Assembly: GCA_016719055.1 (NCBI GenBank)
Contig: JADKAW010000009.1
Coordinates: forward strand, 124,001-188,000
Reading direction: 5' to 3'
Origin: Candidatus Rhodoferax mariagerensis
Lineage (GTDB): Bacteria > Pseudomonadota > Gammaproteobacteria > Burkholderiales > Burkholderiaceae_C
Length of the DNA: 64,000 bases
Shown: positions 51,252-59,099 of the stretch, piece after piece
Numbering within the stretch: position 1 is the first letter of the stretch
Layout: every line of letters starts with the position of its first letter
Notes under the pieces: model-generated
Database searches by the model: none
Seen by the model: only the letters and a program-made list of their open reading frames with translations
What the model was told of the DNA's origin: nothing
Position numbers and translations under genes: made by a program

Positions 51252-51696
51252 GACTGCGCTCCAGTTCAATGAGCTGTGCCAGGCTCATGGGGCCGGCATT
51301 GACCTGTCGGGTTGGAGCCGGTGCCAGTGCCCCGGTTGACAGCAACGCTGGTGGGGCTGCTCTGGGTGTGCGAGCACAGGCCGTTTGAGTGCCAGGCAAA
51401 GCCAACACTTGGTACAGCGGGGCCTGGTAGGCAATCAGTGCGAGTTCAATGAGTTGCTGGCGCGCCAGGGCCAATTCGTCAGCACTGAGATGCAGGCGTG
51501 CACCCAGTGTGGCGCTGGCGTAGTAGCTCAGGCCTTGTGCGTCAGCCACGGTGATGAGAAACAGGTACAGCGCGGCGCTGCGACTGTCGCAGCGGTCGAT
51601 GAGGTGGTGCTGCACCAGGGCCTGGTCAACCCAACTGAATTGCTCGGGAGTCTCGCGTACGCGATCAGGGCGAAGCACTGCTTTGATGATCTTCAT
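51238..51696 (-). CDS. IS21-associated accessory protein, helical
   Basis: A 152-residue protein: FSWVDQALVQHHLIDRCDSR and LYLFLITVADAQGLSYYASA suggest a compact helical, possibly DNA-binding domain similar to replication-type winged helices, then an Ala/Pro-rich linker and MSLAQLIELERSHARL. It lies between the IS ends, overlaps istA by 14 bases and is coupled to the gene upstream. Not part of canonical IS21. I recall similar genes next to istA in other proteobacteria. Function unknown. Confidence 0.72.
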   Translation of the reverse strand: MKIIKAVLRPDRVRETPEQFSWVDQALVQHHLIDRCDSRSAALYLFLITVADAQGLSYYASATLGARLHLSADELALARQQLIELALIAYQAPLYQVLALPGTQTACARTPRAAPPALLSTGALAPAPTRQVNAGPMSLAQLIELERSHARL

Positions 51697-52175
51697 GGTG
51701 GCTACGGCGGTTGATGTCGAGGCCCAGTTGTATCAATCGGTGGGTAGCCTGGTCGATGTCATCTTGTAACGTCAGTGAGAACAAATGGGCGATCAGCCCA
51801 GTCAGTATTGGGTTGGCGGGGGTGAAGCAATCTTGTAACGCAGGCAGCGCAGGCATCTCACCACGATGGGCTGTTTCCTCATTGGAATCAGTTACTTGTA
51901 CGGGCAAGGGATCTTGTAACGCCACAGATGTCTTGGCCCGCTTGCGGCTGTACCCCGGGTGTGCAGCACGCCAGGCTTGCACGCGGCTCACATGCGAGGG
52001 GTCGCGGAAGTAGTCGCTGTTGGCGGGTTTGGCCAGCCATGCCGCTTGGGCTGCGGCCTTGCTGGCATGGCGGCATTCGGGCTTGGTGCAGTAGTGCTGG
52101 CGGTCCCGGTTGCGATGGTCAGGGGCAAAAAAACTCCCCGCAATTCAAGCACTTGCGTTGTCCGCATTGGGCCAT
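51665..52175 (-). pseudogene. IS21-associated zinc-motif protein, frameshifted
   Basis: Read from ATG 52175: a CLNCGEFFCP start, then a one-base shift at the A7 run (52127-52133), then DHRNRDRQHYCTKPECRHAS, WLAKPANSDYFRDPSHVSRV and AWRAAHPGYSRKRAKT. The Cys pairs look like a small zinc-binding domain. The 3' part (51991-51665) is open as a frame of its own. The frameshift may be real or a homopolymer error. It is first in the element operon and overlaps the next gene by 32 bases. Confidence 0.7.
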
Positions 52176-52544
52176 GCCAACTCCTCGATCAGGTCGAGAA
52201 GATCAGCCACTATGGCCGCCTGCACGACTTCAACCGAAGTGTGAAGAAGTCACCCAACAGCCAGAAGAAGACGCGTTAAAAACTATCTTTCGAAGAAGCC
52301 GGACGCCGAAGAAAATGCAGGTTCAGTCCGGCTGAAAACATGCAGTTTCGGCTCGGCGGTCACAACGCTTGTGTCACATGAAAAAGCATCCGAGGTTGCC
52401 AAGCGCTACCAACTGTCGACTTACGACGCCAGCATTGTTACAAGTGCGGTTATTTCTGGTGCTTTGGTTCTATTGTCTGAAGATACGCACAACGGCTTGC
52501 GAAGCGATGGCTTGGTCATCGAAAATCCTTTCAAAGAAAAATTT

Positions 52545-52600
52545 ATATGAAATCAACTCGTAGCCCGCGTCCTATCTGCACAAGCAGCTATTAAATTTAG
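52545..52600. repeat. Dispersed repeat copy A, after the vapC remnant
   Basis: A segment of about 55 bases starting ATGAAATCA and containing CGTCCTATCTGCACAAG and a downstream ATTAAATTTAG. It closely matches the segment at 53793-53847. Each copy lies just after the 3' end of a toxin gene. Confidence 0.6.
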
Positions 52601-52683
52601 CAAACTCAACAATTTTTTGTTACATGTATCGTTTTTTTTCTGTGCTAAAGTGAACCATGTCACCAACTTAAAGAGGATTTCTG

Positions 52684-52905
52684 ATGGCCGAGTCGGTTGC
52701 TGCACGGGTTCAAAAGCGCCGCGATGCGATGCGCCAACTCGGGCTGCGACCGGTGCAAATTTGGGTGCCTGACACCCGACGTGTTGACTTTGCACAAGAG
52801 TGCAAGCGCCAGTCTGAAGTGGCATCACGGTCTGATGCTTCAGACACGGATCTGTTGCACTTGATGGATGCAGCTTTGTCTGATGCGGATGGCTGGGTGG
52901 AATGA
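52684..52905 (+). CDS. MazE-like antitoxin
   Basis: A 73-residue protein starting MAESVAARVQKRRDAMRQLG, with LRPVQIWVPDTRR and an acidic C-terminal tail (LLHLMDAALSDADGW) that would bind MazF. A ribosome site (AGAGGA) sits seven bases before the ATG. It overlaps the mazF-like start by 4 bases (ATGA). Confidence 0.92.
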   Translation: MAESVAARVQKRRDAMRQLGLRPVQIWVPDTRRVDFAQECKRQSEVASRSDASDTDLLHLMDAALSDADGWVE

Positions 52906-53234
52906 GACGTGGAGATTTTGTAACCATTGTCATGTCGGGCGACTTTGGCAAGCCAAGGCCGGCTTTGGTGATTCAGGCCAATCAGTTTTGTGAGCATGCC
53001 ACGGTGACCGTATTGCTCGTGACCAGCGCGCTGGTGAACGCGCCACTGCTGCGTGTGACGGTAGAGCCCAGCGAAACCAATGGGTTGCAAAAACCGTCTC
53101 AAATCATGATCGACAAAGCCATGACGGTCAAACAAGACAAGCTTGGCCAGCCCTTTGGCCAGGCAGGTAATGCGATTATGCTCAATGTTGGGCGTTGCCA
53201 ATGCATCACCACTGATTTTGATGGGCAAGCTTGA
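52902..53234 (+). CDS. MazF/PemK-like toxin with replaced C-terminus
   Basis: A 110-residue protein with the MazF core: MRRGDFVTIVMSGDFGKPRP, ALVIQANQF, VTVLLVTSALVNAPLLRV, NGLQKPSQIMIDKAMTVKQD. Family members end in a helix such as VNRALALFLGF; here the sequence turns to NVGRCQCITTDFDGQA from about residue 97. From 53185 the next gene opens in another frame. This looks like a recombination joint that swapped the last dozen MazF residues. The RNase core may still fold. Confidence 0.88.
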   Translation: MRRGDFVTIVMSGDFGKPRPALVIQANQFCEHATVTVLLVTSALVNAPLLRVTVEPSETNGLQKPSQIMIDKAMTVKQDKLGQPFGQAGNAIMLNVGRCQCITTDFDGQA

Positions 53235-53664
53235 CCGTTTAGACCTCATCTTGCAACTTGCACCACAGCTGATCGTGCCGGCTGCCGTCATCCAGGAAGT
53301 CAGCGCAGGCGCAAGCGACACCGCAACCCGCAAAACCGTTGACTGGGCGGCACGGTTTGTGATGCCAGACCTGGTTGTACCCGCATCTGTGCAAAGTTGG
53401 GATCTTGGTGCCGGTGAATCGCAATTCTTGGCTCACTGCTTATCAACAACGCACATCGCAATTCTTGACGATGGTGCCGCCCGTGCAGCAGCTAAAGCTC
53501 ACCGAGTTCAACATATTGGTAGTTTAGGCATTATTCTTCGCGCCAAGGTAAACGGTCTGATACCCGCTGCTCGTCCATTGGTGCAGCAACTTGTTGCCAG
53601 CGGGTCTTACCTTTCGGCCAGCCTCGTTACCGCTGCGCTTCATAAAGTAGGTGAAGTGTATTGA
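53185..53664 (+). CDS. DUF3368 PIN-like toxin
   Basis: A 159-residue protein of the DUF3368 family (PIN-like). Marks are NASPLILMGKLDRLDLI, IVPAAVIQEVSAG, SWDLGAGESQFLAHC, AILDDGAARAAAKAH, SLGIILRAKVNGLIPAARPL and a C-terminal LSASLVTAAL. It usually pairs with a small UPF0175 antitoxin upstream, which is missing. Its first 50 bases overlap the tail of mazF in another frame, so it may now depend on mazE/mazF expression. Confidence 0.85.
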   Translation: MLGVANASPLILMGKLDRLDLILQLAPQLIVPAAVIQEVSAGASDTATRKTVDWAARFVMPDLVVPASVQSWDLGAGESQFLAHCLSTTHIAILDDGAARAAAKAHRVQHIGSLGIILRAKVNGLIPAARPLVQQLVASGSYLSASLVTAALHKVGEVY

Positions 53665-53792
53665 GTTACCGCTAAAAGTTGCAGCCATTGCCGCAGATGT
53701 AAAAAAATAACAAAGTGCAAACCAAGCAATTAAACTGATTGTTGGACTTGCTTGCTTACAACAGTTTTATGGATGATTGGTGGGGATAATAC

Positions 53793-53847
53793 ATGAAATC
53801 AGCTTCTATCCCCCGTCCTATCTGGACAAGTCGATATAAAAATTATA
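53793..53847. repeat. Dispersed repeat copy B, after the DUF3368 toxin gene
   Basis: About 55 bases starting ATGAAATCA, with CGTCCTATCTGGACAAG and an AT-rich end ATAAAAATTATAG. It is the partner of 52545-52600. The 240-base gap between the toxin and glycosyltransferase genes otherwise shows nothing recognisable. Confidence 0.6.
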
Positions 53848-53904
53848 GCGAGCTATCAAGCAGAACCTTGGAAAATTACGCCATTGCCAAGCAAAGCCCC
53901 ACTC

Positions 53905-54987
53905 ATGCAATTAGCCCGTGATCTACCCGCAGCACAGTTAGACCCGGCTGGTCAGGCCGCCGACGTGGGCTACACGGTCATCAACTACAACACTGCCGCC
54001 CAAACCCTGCGTTGTATTGAATCGCTGGCGCGTTGCACACCGCCACCGGCGTGGATTTTGGTGCTGGACAACGCGTCTGCAGCCGCTGACTTTGACAAGC
54101 TAAAACGTGGCTTGCAGCCTGCCGACAAAAGCCATATTCAACTGTTTCGCAGCGATGCCAACCTTGGCTTTGCCGCGGGTAGCAATTTTTTGATAGACCA
54201 GTTGCTGAACATTCCTACCTGCCAATACATTGGATTGCTGAACAACGATGCCGTTGCCAAGCCCGAACTGGTGCAGCTCTTGCGCGCTGCATTGCTCGAA
54301 ACCACGCACCCCATTGGCATGTCGGGCGGGCGCATGCACAAGCTGCACCAGCCTGAAGAAGTGGACACCCTGGGCATCTGCCTGTATGCCAGCCTGATGC
54401 CTGCTGACCGCAAAGACACCGCCGACCCCTATCTTGGCCCCACCGGTGGATGTTGCCTGTTGACACGGGGGTTCGTGCGCGACATCATTGCCATCACCGG
54501 ATATTGCTTTGACGCGCGTTTTTTTTGCTATTGTGAAGACACCGACCTGGCCCTGCGCGCCAACCTGCTGGGCTACCGGCCAGCTTATGTGGACCAACTG
54601 CTCGCCTTGCATGAGGGGCAGGCCAGCGCAAAAATCACCGACAACAATTTCATTGCCTACCATGGCTTGCGCAATACCATGTGGATGCAATACAAATGCA
54701 TCCCAACATCAATCCTTCTCAGGCATTCCGGGTGGTTGCTGCTTGCGCATCTGTTGACCATCGTACGGCAAGCCCTGTCGGGCAGATTTTGTGTGGTGTG
54801 CCGAGCTTACAGGGACGCGCTCAAGCAACTGCCCGTCCTTGTTCAAGAGCGCAATAAACTCCAAAGCCGATTGCGAACAGAGCCGTCAATGTTAAGCAAG
54901 GTTATGGCGACGAGCTTTTACCGGCTGGGCTACACCTGTCAAGTCGCAAGCGAGTTGATCAACAGGTTTCACATGCGAGGATTTTAA
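53905..54987 (+). CDS. GT2 family glycosyltransferase (rhamnosyltransferase-like)
   Basis: A 360-residue GT2 enzyme of the WbbL/RfbF style: VGYTVINYNTAAQTLRCIES, WILVLDNASA, DANLGFAAGSNFLID, the LLNNDA metal/donor motif, GPTGGCCLLTRG and FCYCEDTDLALRANLLGY. The C-terminal 100 residues have one or two membrane-associating helices. The start is unsure: ATG 53905 or TTG 53884, neither with a clear ribosome site. It would add a sugar, perhaps a deoxyhexose, to the surface glycan. Confidence 0.88.
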   Translation: MQLARDLPAAQLDPAGQAADVGYTVINYNTAAQTLRCIESLARCTPPPAWILVLDNASAAADFDKLKRGLQPADKSHIQLFRSDANLGFAAGSNFLIDQLLNIPTCQYIGLLNNDAVAKPELVQLLRAALLETTHPIGMSGGRMHKLHQPEEVDTLGICLYASLMPADRKDTADPYLGPTGGCCLLTRGFVRDIIAITGYCFDARFFCYCEDTDLALRANLLGYRPAYVDQLLALHEGQASAKITDNNFIAYHGLRNTMWMQYKCIPTSILLRHSGWLLLAHLLTIVRQALSGRFCVVCRAYRDALKQLPVLVQERNKLQSRLRTEPSMLSKVMATSFYRLGYTCQVASELINRFHMRGF

Positions 54988-55130
54988 ATAGTTATAAAAT
55001 TTCAGCACCGTCCGAGTGGAAATGCGTCTTGAATTCTGGAAAATGCACTTTTCGCGTAGGCAATGGAGTTCGTACCGCTGACCCCAAGAATCCTTCAGCC
55101 ATGGTCGCAACAGCGCAATATTCAAGGTAG

Positions 55131-55165
55131 GAGCCGTATGCCCGAATTGGGCCAGTCGGCGGCTC
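55131..55165 (+). other. Two-part hairpin, possible group II intron domain V remnant
   Basis: GAGCCG (55131-55136) pairs with CGGCTC (55160-55165); inside, GCCC (55140-55143) pairs with GGGC (55149-55152). Its form, preceded by CAAGGTAG and followed by an AGGGGCC stretch, recalls group II intron 3' ends. No reverse transcriptase is present. Low confidence. Confidence 0.25.
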
Positions 55166-55211
55166 TAGCAGGGGCCTTTGAATAAAAAATTCCAAATCCG
55201 AAAGTGAACAA

Positions 55212-55308
55212 CCGCGCCGCAAGCAGCGCGGCATCTATAAATAACCAACCGCCAAAATACCAAACATCCTCTGATGCTTGGGCATCAGAATAGCGCCCCA
55301 AGGGGCGC
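55212..55308. other. Three consecutive hairpins upstream of the IS1182-family element
   Basis: CCGCGC/GCGCGG (55212-55217 and 55226-55231), CTGATGC/GCATCAG (55271-55277 and 55282-55288) and GCGCCCC/GGGGCGC (55293-55299 and 55302-55308). There are no T-tracts. The rest of the 338-base gap between the GT2 gene and the IS shows no gene. They could be RNA structure, a decayed element or protein-binding palindromes. Confidence 0.5.
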
Positions 55309-55325
55309 GGAATTAACCCACCTAG

Positions 55326-56905
55326 CAGCCTGTCGGACTATAAACGCCACTGAAAAATTCTTCTTTTGCTATTGATAGTGTAGTAATAAAGTTATAATGA
55401 ACCTGGCTTAAGAAGGATTTATACCAGCATGTCGAACTTCATTCTGACTGACCGCAAGACCGACTACCTGCTGCCCCCATCAGTAGACGATTGGCTCACC
55501 CAGGACCATCTGGCACGCTTTGTCGTAGAAGTCATCGATAGCCTCGATCTCTCCAATCTGACTCGCCAATATGCCGGTCGCGGCTCAAAGGCACACCATC
55601 CAGCGACCTTGCTGGCCATTTTGGTTTACGGTTATTCAACCGGGGTGTTCTCCAGCCGCAAGCTGGAAATGGCCACCTACGACTCTGTGGCCTTTCGCTA
55701 CATTGGCGCAGGCAGCCACCCCGACCATGACACCTTAGCCACCTTTCGTCGTCGCTTTATCGATGAACTCGCTGGCCTGTTTGTGCAAGTGCTGGAAATG
55801 GCCCGCGAGATGAAACTGCTCAAGATGGGTACGGTCTGTCTGGATGGCACCAAGATCCACGCCAACGCCTCGCGCCACAGCGCCCTCTCGCATGGCCACA
55901 TCGTCAAGCTTGAAGAGCAGCTCAAGGCAGAAGTCCAGGAACTGCTGGCCCTGGCTGAGGCGGCCGACACAGCCAATGTCCCTGACGGCATGAGCCTGCC
56001 CAAAGAACTCAAGCTGCGCGAAGACCGCCTCGCTGCCATGGCGGCAGCCAAGACCAAGATCGCACAGCGTGCGCAAGAGCGCTACGCCCGCGAGAAGGCC
56101 GAATTTGACGAGAAGATGGGCAAGCGCCAAGCCAAAGCTGATGAGACGGGCAAAAAGCCACGCGGCAAGACACCCACAGCCCCTCAGCCGGGTGTGCGTG
56201 ACAGTGATCAGATCAACCTGACTGACGAAGAGTCGCGCATCATGCCGGTGGCCGGTGGCGGTTTTGAGCAGTGCTACAACGCACAGGCCGGGGTGGATGC
56301 CGACACGATGCTGGTGGTGGCCACCACCTTGACACAAGCGCCCAATGACAAGAGAGAAGTCCAGCCGATGCTCAAAGTTCTGCAAGAGCAGCAAGCCAAG
56401 CTCGGCACTGCCACCACCCTGGTTGCTGACACCGGCTATTGCAGTGAAAACAACGTCAACGCCTGTGAGGTGGCCAAGATCGTGCCTTTGATTGCCGTGG
56501 CCCGCCAAGACCATCACCCGCACTGGAGCGAACGTTTTACAGAGCCCGCGCCCCTGAAGGCAGATGCCACACCGATAGAGGCGATGGCACATCGTTTGGC
56601 AACGTTGGCAGGCAGAGCTGCTTACGCTGTTCGCAAGCAAACGGTGGAGCCGGTGTTTGGCATCATCAAGTCGGTGATGAGGTTCAGGCAGTTCTCCTTG
56701 CGCGGATTGAGCAAAGTCACTGGTGAATGGAATCTGGTTTGCCTGGCCTGGAATGTCAAGCGCATGGCAGTATTGCGTCCAAAAGTTGGATAAGGGGAGA
56801 AAATGCTTTGAGAAGGCTCAAAAATTCGCAAAATCAATACCAAACTGCCTATATTTTGAGCAGATTGGAAATTTCAAATTTTGAATCGCTAAGTCCGACA
56901 GGCTG
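55326..56905 (+). mobile_element. IS1182-family insertion sequence
   Basis: The ends are perfect 14-base inverted repeats CAGCCTGTCGGACT (55326-55339; complement 56892-56905). CTAG flanks both ends (55322-55325 and 56906-56909), consistent with a 4-base palindromic target duplication. Length 1580 bases, with one transposase. It lies between glycosyltransferase genes and does not cut a recognisable coding region. Confidence 0.92.
55429..56793 (+). CDS. IS1182-family transposase
   Basis: A 454-residue DDE transposase: LLPPSVDDWLTQDHLARFVV, HPATLLAILVYGYSTGVFSS, CLDGTKIHANASRHSALS, a charged coiled middle, QCYNAQAGVD, LVADTGYCSENN and VEPVFGIIKSVMRFRQF. It seems full-length. An AGAAGGA ribosome site precedes the ATG. 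Confidence 0.95.
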   Translation: MSNFILTDRKTDYLLPPSVDDWLTQDHLARFVVEVIDSLDLSNLTRQYAGRGSKAHHPATLLAILVYGYSTGVFSSRKLEMATYDSVAFRYIGAGSHPDHDTLATFRRRFIDELAGLFVQVLEMAREMKLLKMGTVCLDGTKIHANASRHSALSHGHIVKLEEQLKAEVQELLALAEAADTANVPDGMSLPKELKLREDRLAAMAAAKTKIAQRAQERYAREKAEFDEKMGKRQAKADETGKKPRGKTPTAPQPGVRDSDQINLTDEESRIMPVAGGGFEQCYNAQAGVDADTMLVVATTLTQAPNDKREVQPMLKVLQEQQAKLGTATTLVADTGYCSENNVNACEVAKIVPLIAVARQDHHPHWSERFTEPAPLKADATPIEAMAHRLATLAGRAAYAVRKQTVEPVFGIIKSVMRFRQFSLRGLSKVTGEWNLVCLAWNVKRMAVLRPKVG

Positions 56906-57041
56906 CTAGATTCAAAACCCCGCTTCTCGATGGCTCCCGCACATCCATAAGCCGGATTGCGGTACATTAATTCCTCGCTTGCGCGCATTCCTGCGCGTCC
57001 ACGATCAGCCTGAATCACCGGCCACAAAAGCTGAAATACGC

Positions 57042-57974
57042 ATGAAATTAATAATACAAATCCCCTGCTTTAACGAAGCAGAGACGCTATCAATAACACT
57101 TTCAGCGTTGCCACGCACAGTTCCTGGCTTTGATTTTGTCGAATGGTTAATCATCGATGATGGTAGCCAAGACGAAACGATAAATGTGGCAATATCTCAT
57201 GGAGTTGATCATATCGTTAGGCATCTAGGGAACAAGGGGTTAGCGCGCGCGTTCATGACCGGCTTGGAGGCAAGTTTGCGTTTTGGTGCGGATGCGATTG
57301 TCAATACAGACGCAGACAATCAGTACAACGCTGATGACATCCCCGCACTCGTTCAGCCGATTCTTGAGCACCGAGCCGAGATTGTTGTCGGCGCGCGACC
57401 CATTAAAACCATTGAACATTTCTCACCAGTCAAGAAACTGCTTCAAAAGCTTGGCAGTTGGGTCGTGCGTGTGGCTAGCAAGACGGATATTCCTGACGCC
57501 CCCAGTGGGTTCAGGGCGATGAGTCGTGCGGCCGCTCAGAAGCTGATGGTTTTTAACGACTATACATACACGCTAGAAACAATTATCCAGGCGGGTCAGA
57601 AAAACATGGCCATCGTTTCAATTCCGATTCGGGTTAACGTTGACCTGCGCCCATCGAGGTTGGTTAAAAGTATTCCCTCCTACATAAAGCGCAGCATAGT
57701 CACCATCATACGGATATTTGTAATTTATCGGCCGTTTCGTTTTTTCGGGACAATAGGAGCTGTGCTGTTTTCTGCCGGATTCTTGATTGGTTTGCGCTTC
57801 CTATGGTATTACCTTCAGGGAAATGGTGGGGGGCATATTCAATCCCTCATATTAGCATCTGTGCTGTTGGGGATGGGCTTTCAAACTTTGCTTGTAGCGT
57901 TTGTGGCAGATCTGTTGGCTGCAAACAGAAAATTGCTCGAGGATATTCGCTTCAAGACACAGCGGGACGACTAA
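57042..57974 (+). CDS. GT2 glycosyltransferase, dolichol-phosphate-mannose-synthase-like
   Basis: A 310-residue protein: LIIQIPCFNEAETLSITLSA, LIIDDGSQDETI, NTDADNQY (DxD metal site), VVGARPIKTI and PSGFRAMSRAA, then two membrane helices (about 230-255 and 270-295). I chose the ATG at 57042, where the GT2 fold begins; an upstream frame start at 56979 adds unrelated residues. It likely transfers a sugar to polyprenyl phosphate or to a glycan intermediate at the inner membrane. Confidence 0.9.
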   Translation: MKLIIQIPCFNEAETLSITLSALPRTVPGFDFVEWLIIDDGSQDETINVAISHGVDHIVRHLGNKGLARAFMTGLEASLRFGADAIVNTDADNQYNADDIPALVQPILEHRAEIVVGARPIKTIEHFSPVKKLLQKLGSWVVRVASKTDIPDAPSGFRAMSRAAAQKLMVFNDYTYTLETIIQAGQKNMAIVSIPIRVNVDLRPSRLVKSIPSYIKRSIVTIIRIFVIYRPFRFFGTIGAVLFSAGFLIGLRFLWYYLQGNGGGHIQSLILASVLLGMGFQTLLVAFVADLLAANRKLLEDIRFKTQRDD

Positions 57975-57989
57975 ATTCAGGAGGCCGCT

Positions 57990-59099
57990 GTGTCAGGAAA
58001 GTTTATTGATCGAGTACTTAAGAAAGAATGGTCGGATGGGCATATTCAGCGTTATGTTGGCAACTATAGATCGACTTATCTTGCCCATGCTAGCGACTTA
58101 GAGGTTCGCAGGAAGGCTGCCTCTGGTGGAGTGACAAGTGCACTTCTCATCCACGGTCTGCATTCGGGGGTTTTTGATGGGGTGGTGGTTTGCAAGACGG
58201 TGCTTATTGATGGAAAAGTGCGCGCTCGGTTTGAAATCGCGACCACAGCAGACCAAGTGCTTGCTGCGAGGGGCAGCAAGTATGTAGAAACACGTTTTCT
58301 CCGAGAAGTCCTTCCGTTGATTCGTTTGTTTGAAGGCCGAGTGGCTGTGGTTGGATTGCCCTGTGACATATCGGCGATACGGCATCGTTGTGAGAAGGAA
58401 CTAGCCCTCGCCGATAAAGTGGTAATGACCTTCGCCTTGGTTTGTGGGCACAACTCCAGAACAGGACTCATCGACGCAATCACCTCACGACTGGAGCGTG
58501 AAGCTGGACAGAAAATAAGGGACTATCGATTTCGTGTTGGGCAATGGCGCGGGAGATTAGAGGCCGAATTTGAAGATGGAACAACAATCAGCGAACCCAG
58601 CAAGTATTTCAACGATTACCAAAACCTTTTTTTCTTTTGCGAGCGCAAATGTATGACGTGCATCGACCACTACGGCTATCACGCGGACATTTCAGTTGGA
58701 GATATCTGGCTTTTTAGCCTAAAAAATGACCCCATCAAGCACAGTGGGCTCATTGTTCGATCAGAAGGGGGCGAAACGCTTTACCAATCAGCTTTAGATG
58801 TAGGAATGATCAGGAGCACCAATCTGGACATTCGAGACATTATGGATGGCCAATCGCGGATTGGGCCTGCTCACTACAATGTCTCTGCCCGGGTTCGAGC
58901 TGGGCAACTTTTTGGCTTGAAGCTCAAAGATACGGTCAATGAGCCGGTCACGTGGCATGCTTATCTTAATGCTTTCATCACGATTGCCAATATGCGTCTG
59001 ACAGAACGGGCTTGGGGGCAAAAACTAATTTTTATGACGCCTAGGCCACTCCTGAAGATGGGCCTCTACTTCAAAAAAGCACTTGAGTCTCTCAAATGA
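57990..59099 (+). CDS. FrhB/F420-dehydrogenase beta-subunit-like polysaccharide gene
   Basis: A 369-residue protein resembling the coenzyme F420 hydrogenase beta-subunit family: RKAASGGVTSALLIHGL, AARGSKYVETR, VVGLPCDISAIRHR, and a Cys cluster CERKCMTCIDHYGYHADISV near residue 225. Such proteins recur in exopolysaccharide operons beside pyruvyl transferases; their reaction there is not settled. The start is a GTG with an ideal ribosome site (CAGGAGG at 57978-57984). Its stop overlaps the next start (ATGA). Confidence 0.87.
   Translation: MSGKFIDRVLKKEWSDGHIQRYVGNYRSTYLAHASDLEVRRKAASGGVTSALLIHGLHSGVFDGVVVCKTVLIDGKVRARFEIATTADQVLAARGSKYVETRFLREVLPLIRLFEGRVAVVGLPCDISAIRHRCEKELALADKVVMTFALVCGHNSRTGLIDAITSRLEREAGQKIRDYRFRVGQWRGRLEAEFEDGTTISEPSKYFNDYQNLFFFCERKCMTCIDHYGYHADISVGDIWLFSLKNDPIKHSGLIVRSEGGETLYQSALDVGMIRSTNLDIRDIMDGQSRIGPAHYNVSARVRAGQLFGLKLKDTVNEPVTWHAYLNAFITIANMRLTERAWGQKLIFMTPRPLLKMGLYFKKALESLK

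Larger units (their letters stand above)
48889..52364 (-). mobile_element. IS21-family element with two extra genes
   Basis: Length 3476 bases, longer than the usual 2-2.5 kb. Ends start TGTGGCCGCCG (48889) and, on the other strand, TGTGACCGCCG (52364). A second matching block TTTCAGCCGG lies exactly 27 bases in from each end (48916-48925 and 52328-52337). The flanks carry a 5-base duplication ACGCT (48884-48888 and 52365-52369). Order on the minus strand: zinc-motif gene, second accessory gene, istA, istB, closely packed. Confidence 0.92.
48761..52550 (+). pseudogene. Second vapC-type PIN toxin, 5'-truncated and split by an IS21-family element
   Basis: The left piece (about 48761-48888) reads SVQVLNELTSVCLRKLRMPW and ALLLAVKSACDVVSLTL. 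The right piece (52365-52550) reads VSHEKASEVAKRYQLSTYDA and ALVLLSEDTHNGL, ending NPFKEKFI. Removing the IS21 element with one ACGCT copy joins them in frame (SLTLVSHEKAS). The first 40-50 residues with the first catalytic Asp are absent: the frame is closed by a TAG at 48746-48748, the stop of the previous vapC. So the gene was already cut at its 5' end before or apart from the insertion. Confidence 0.88.
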
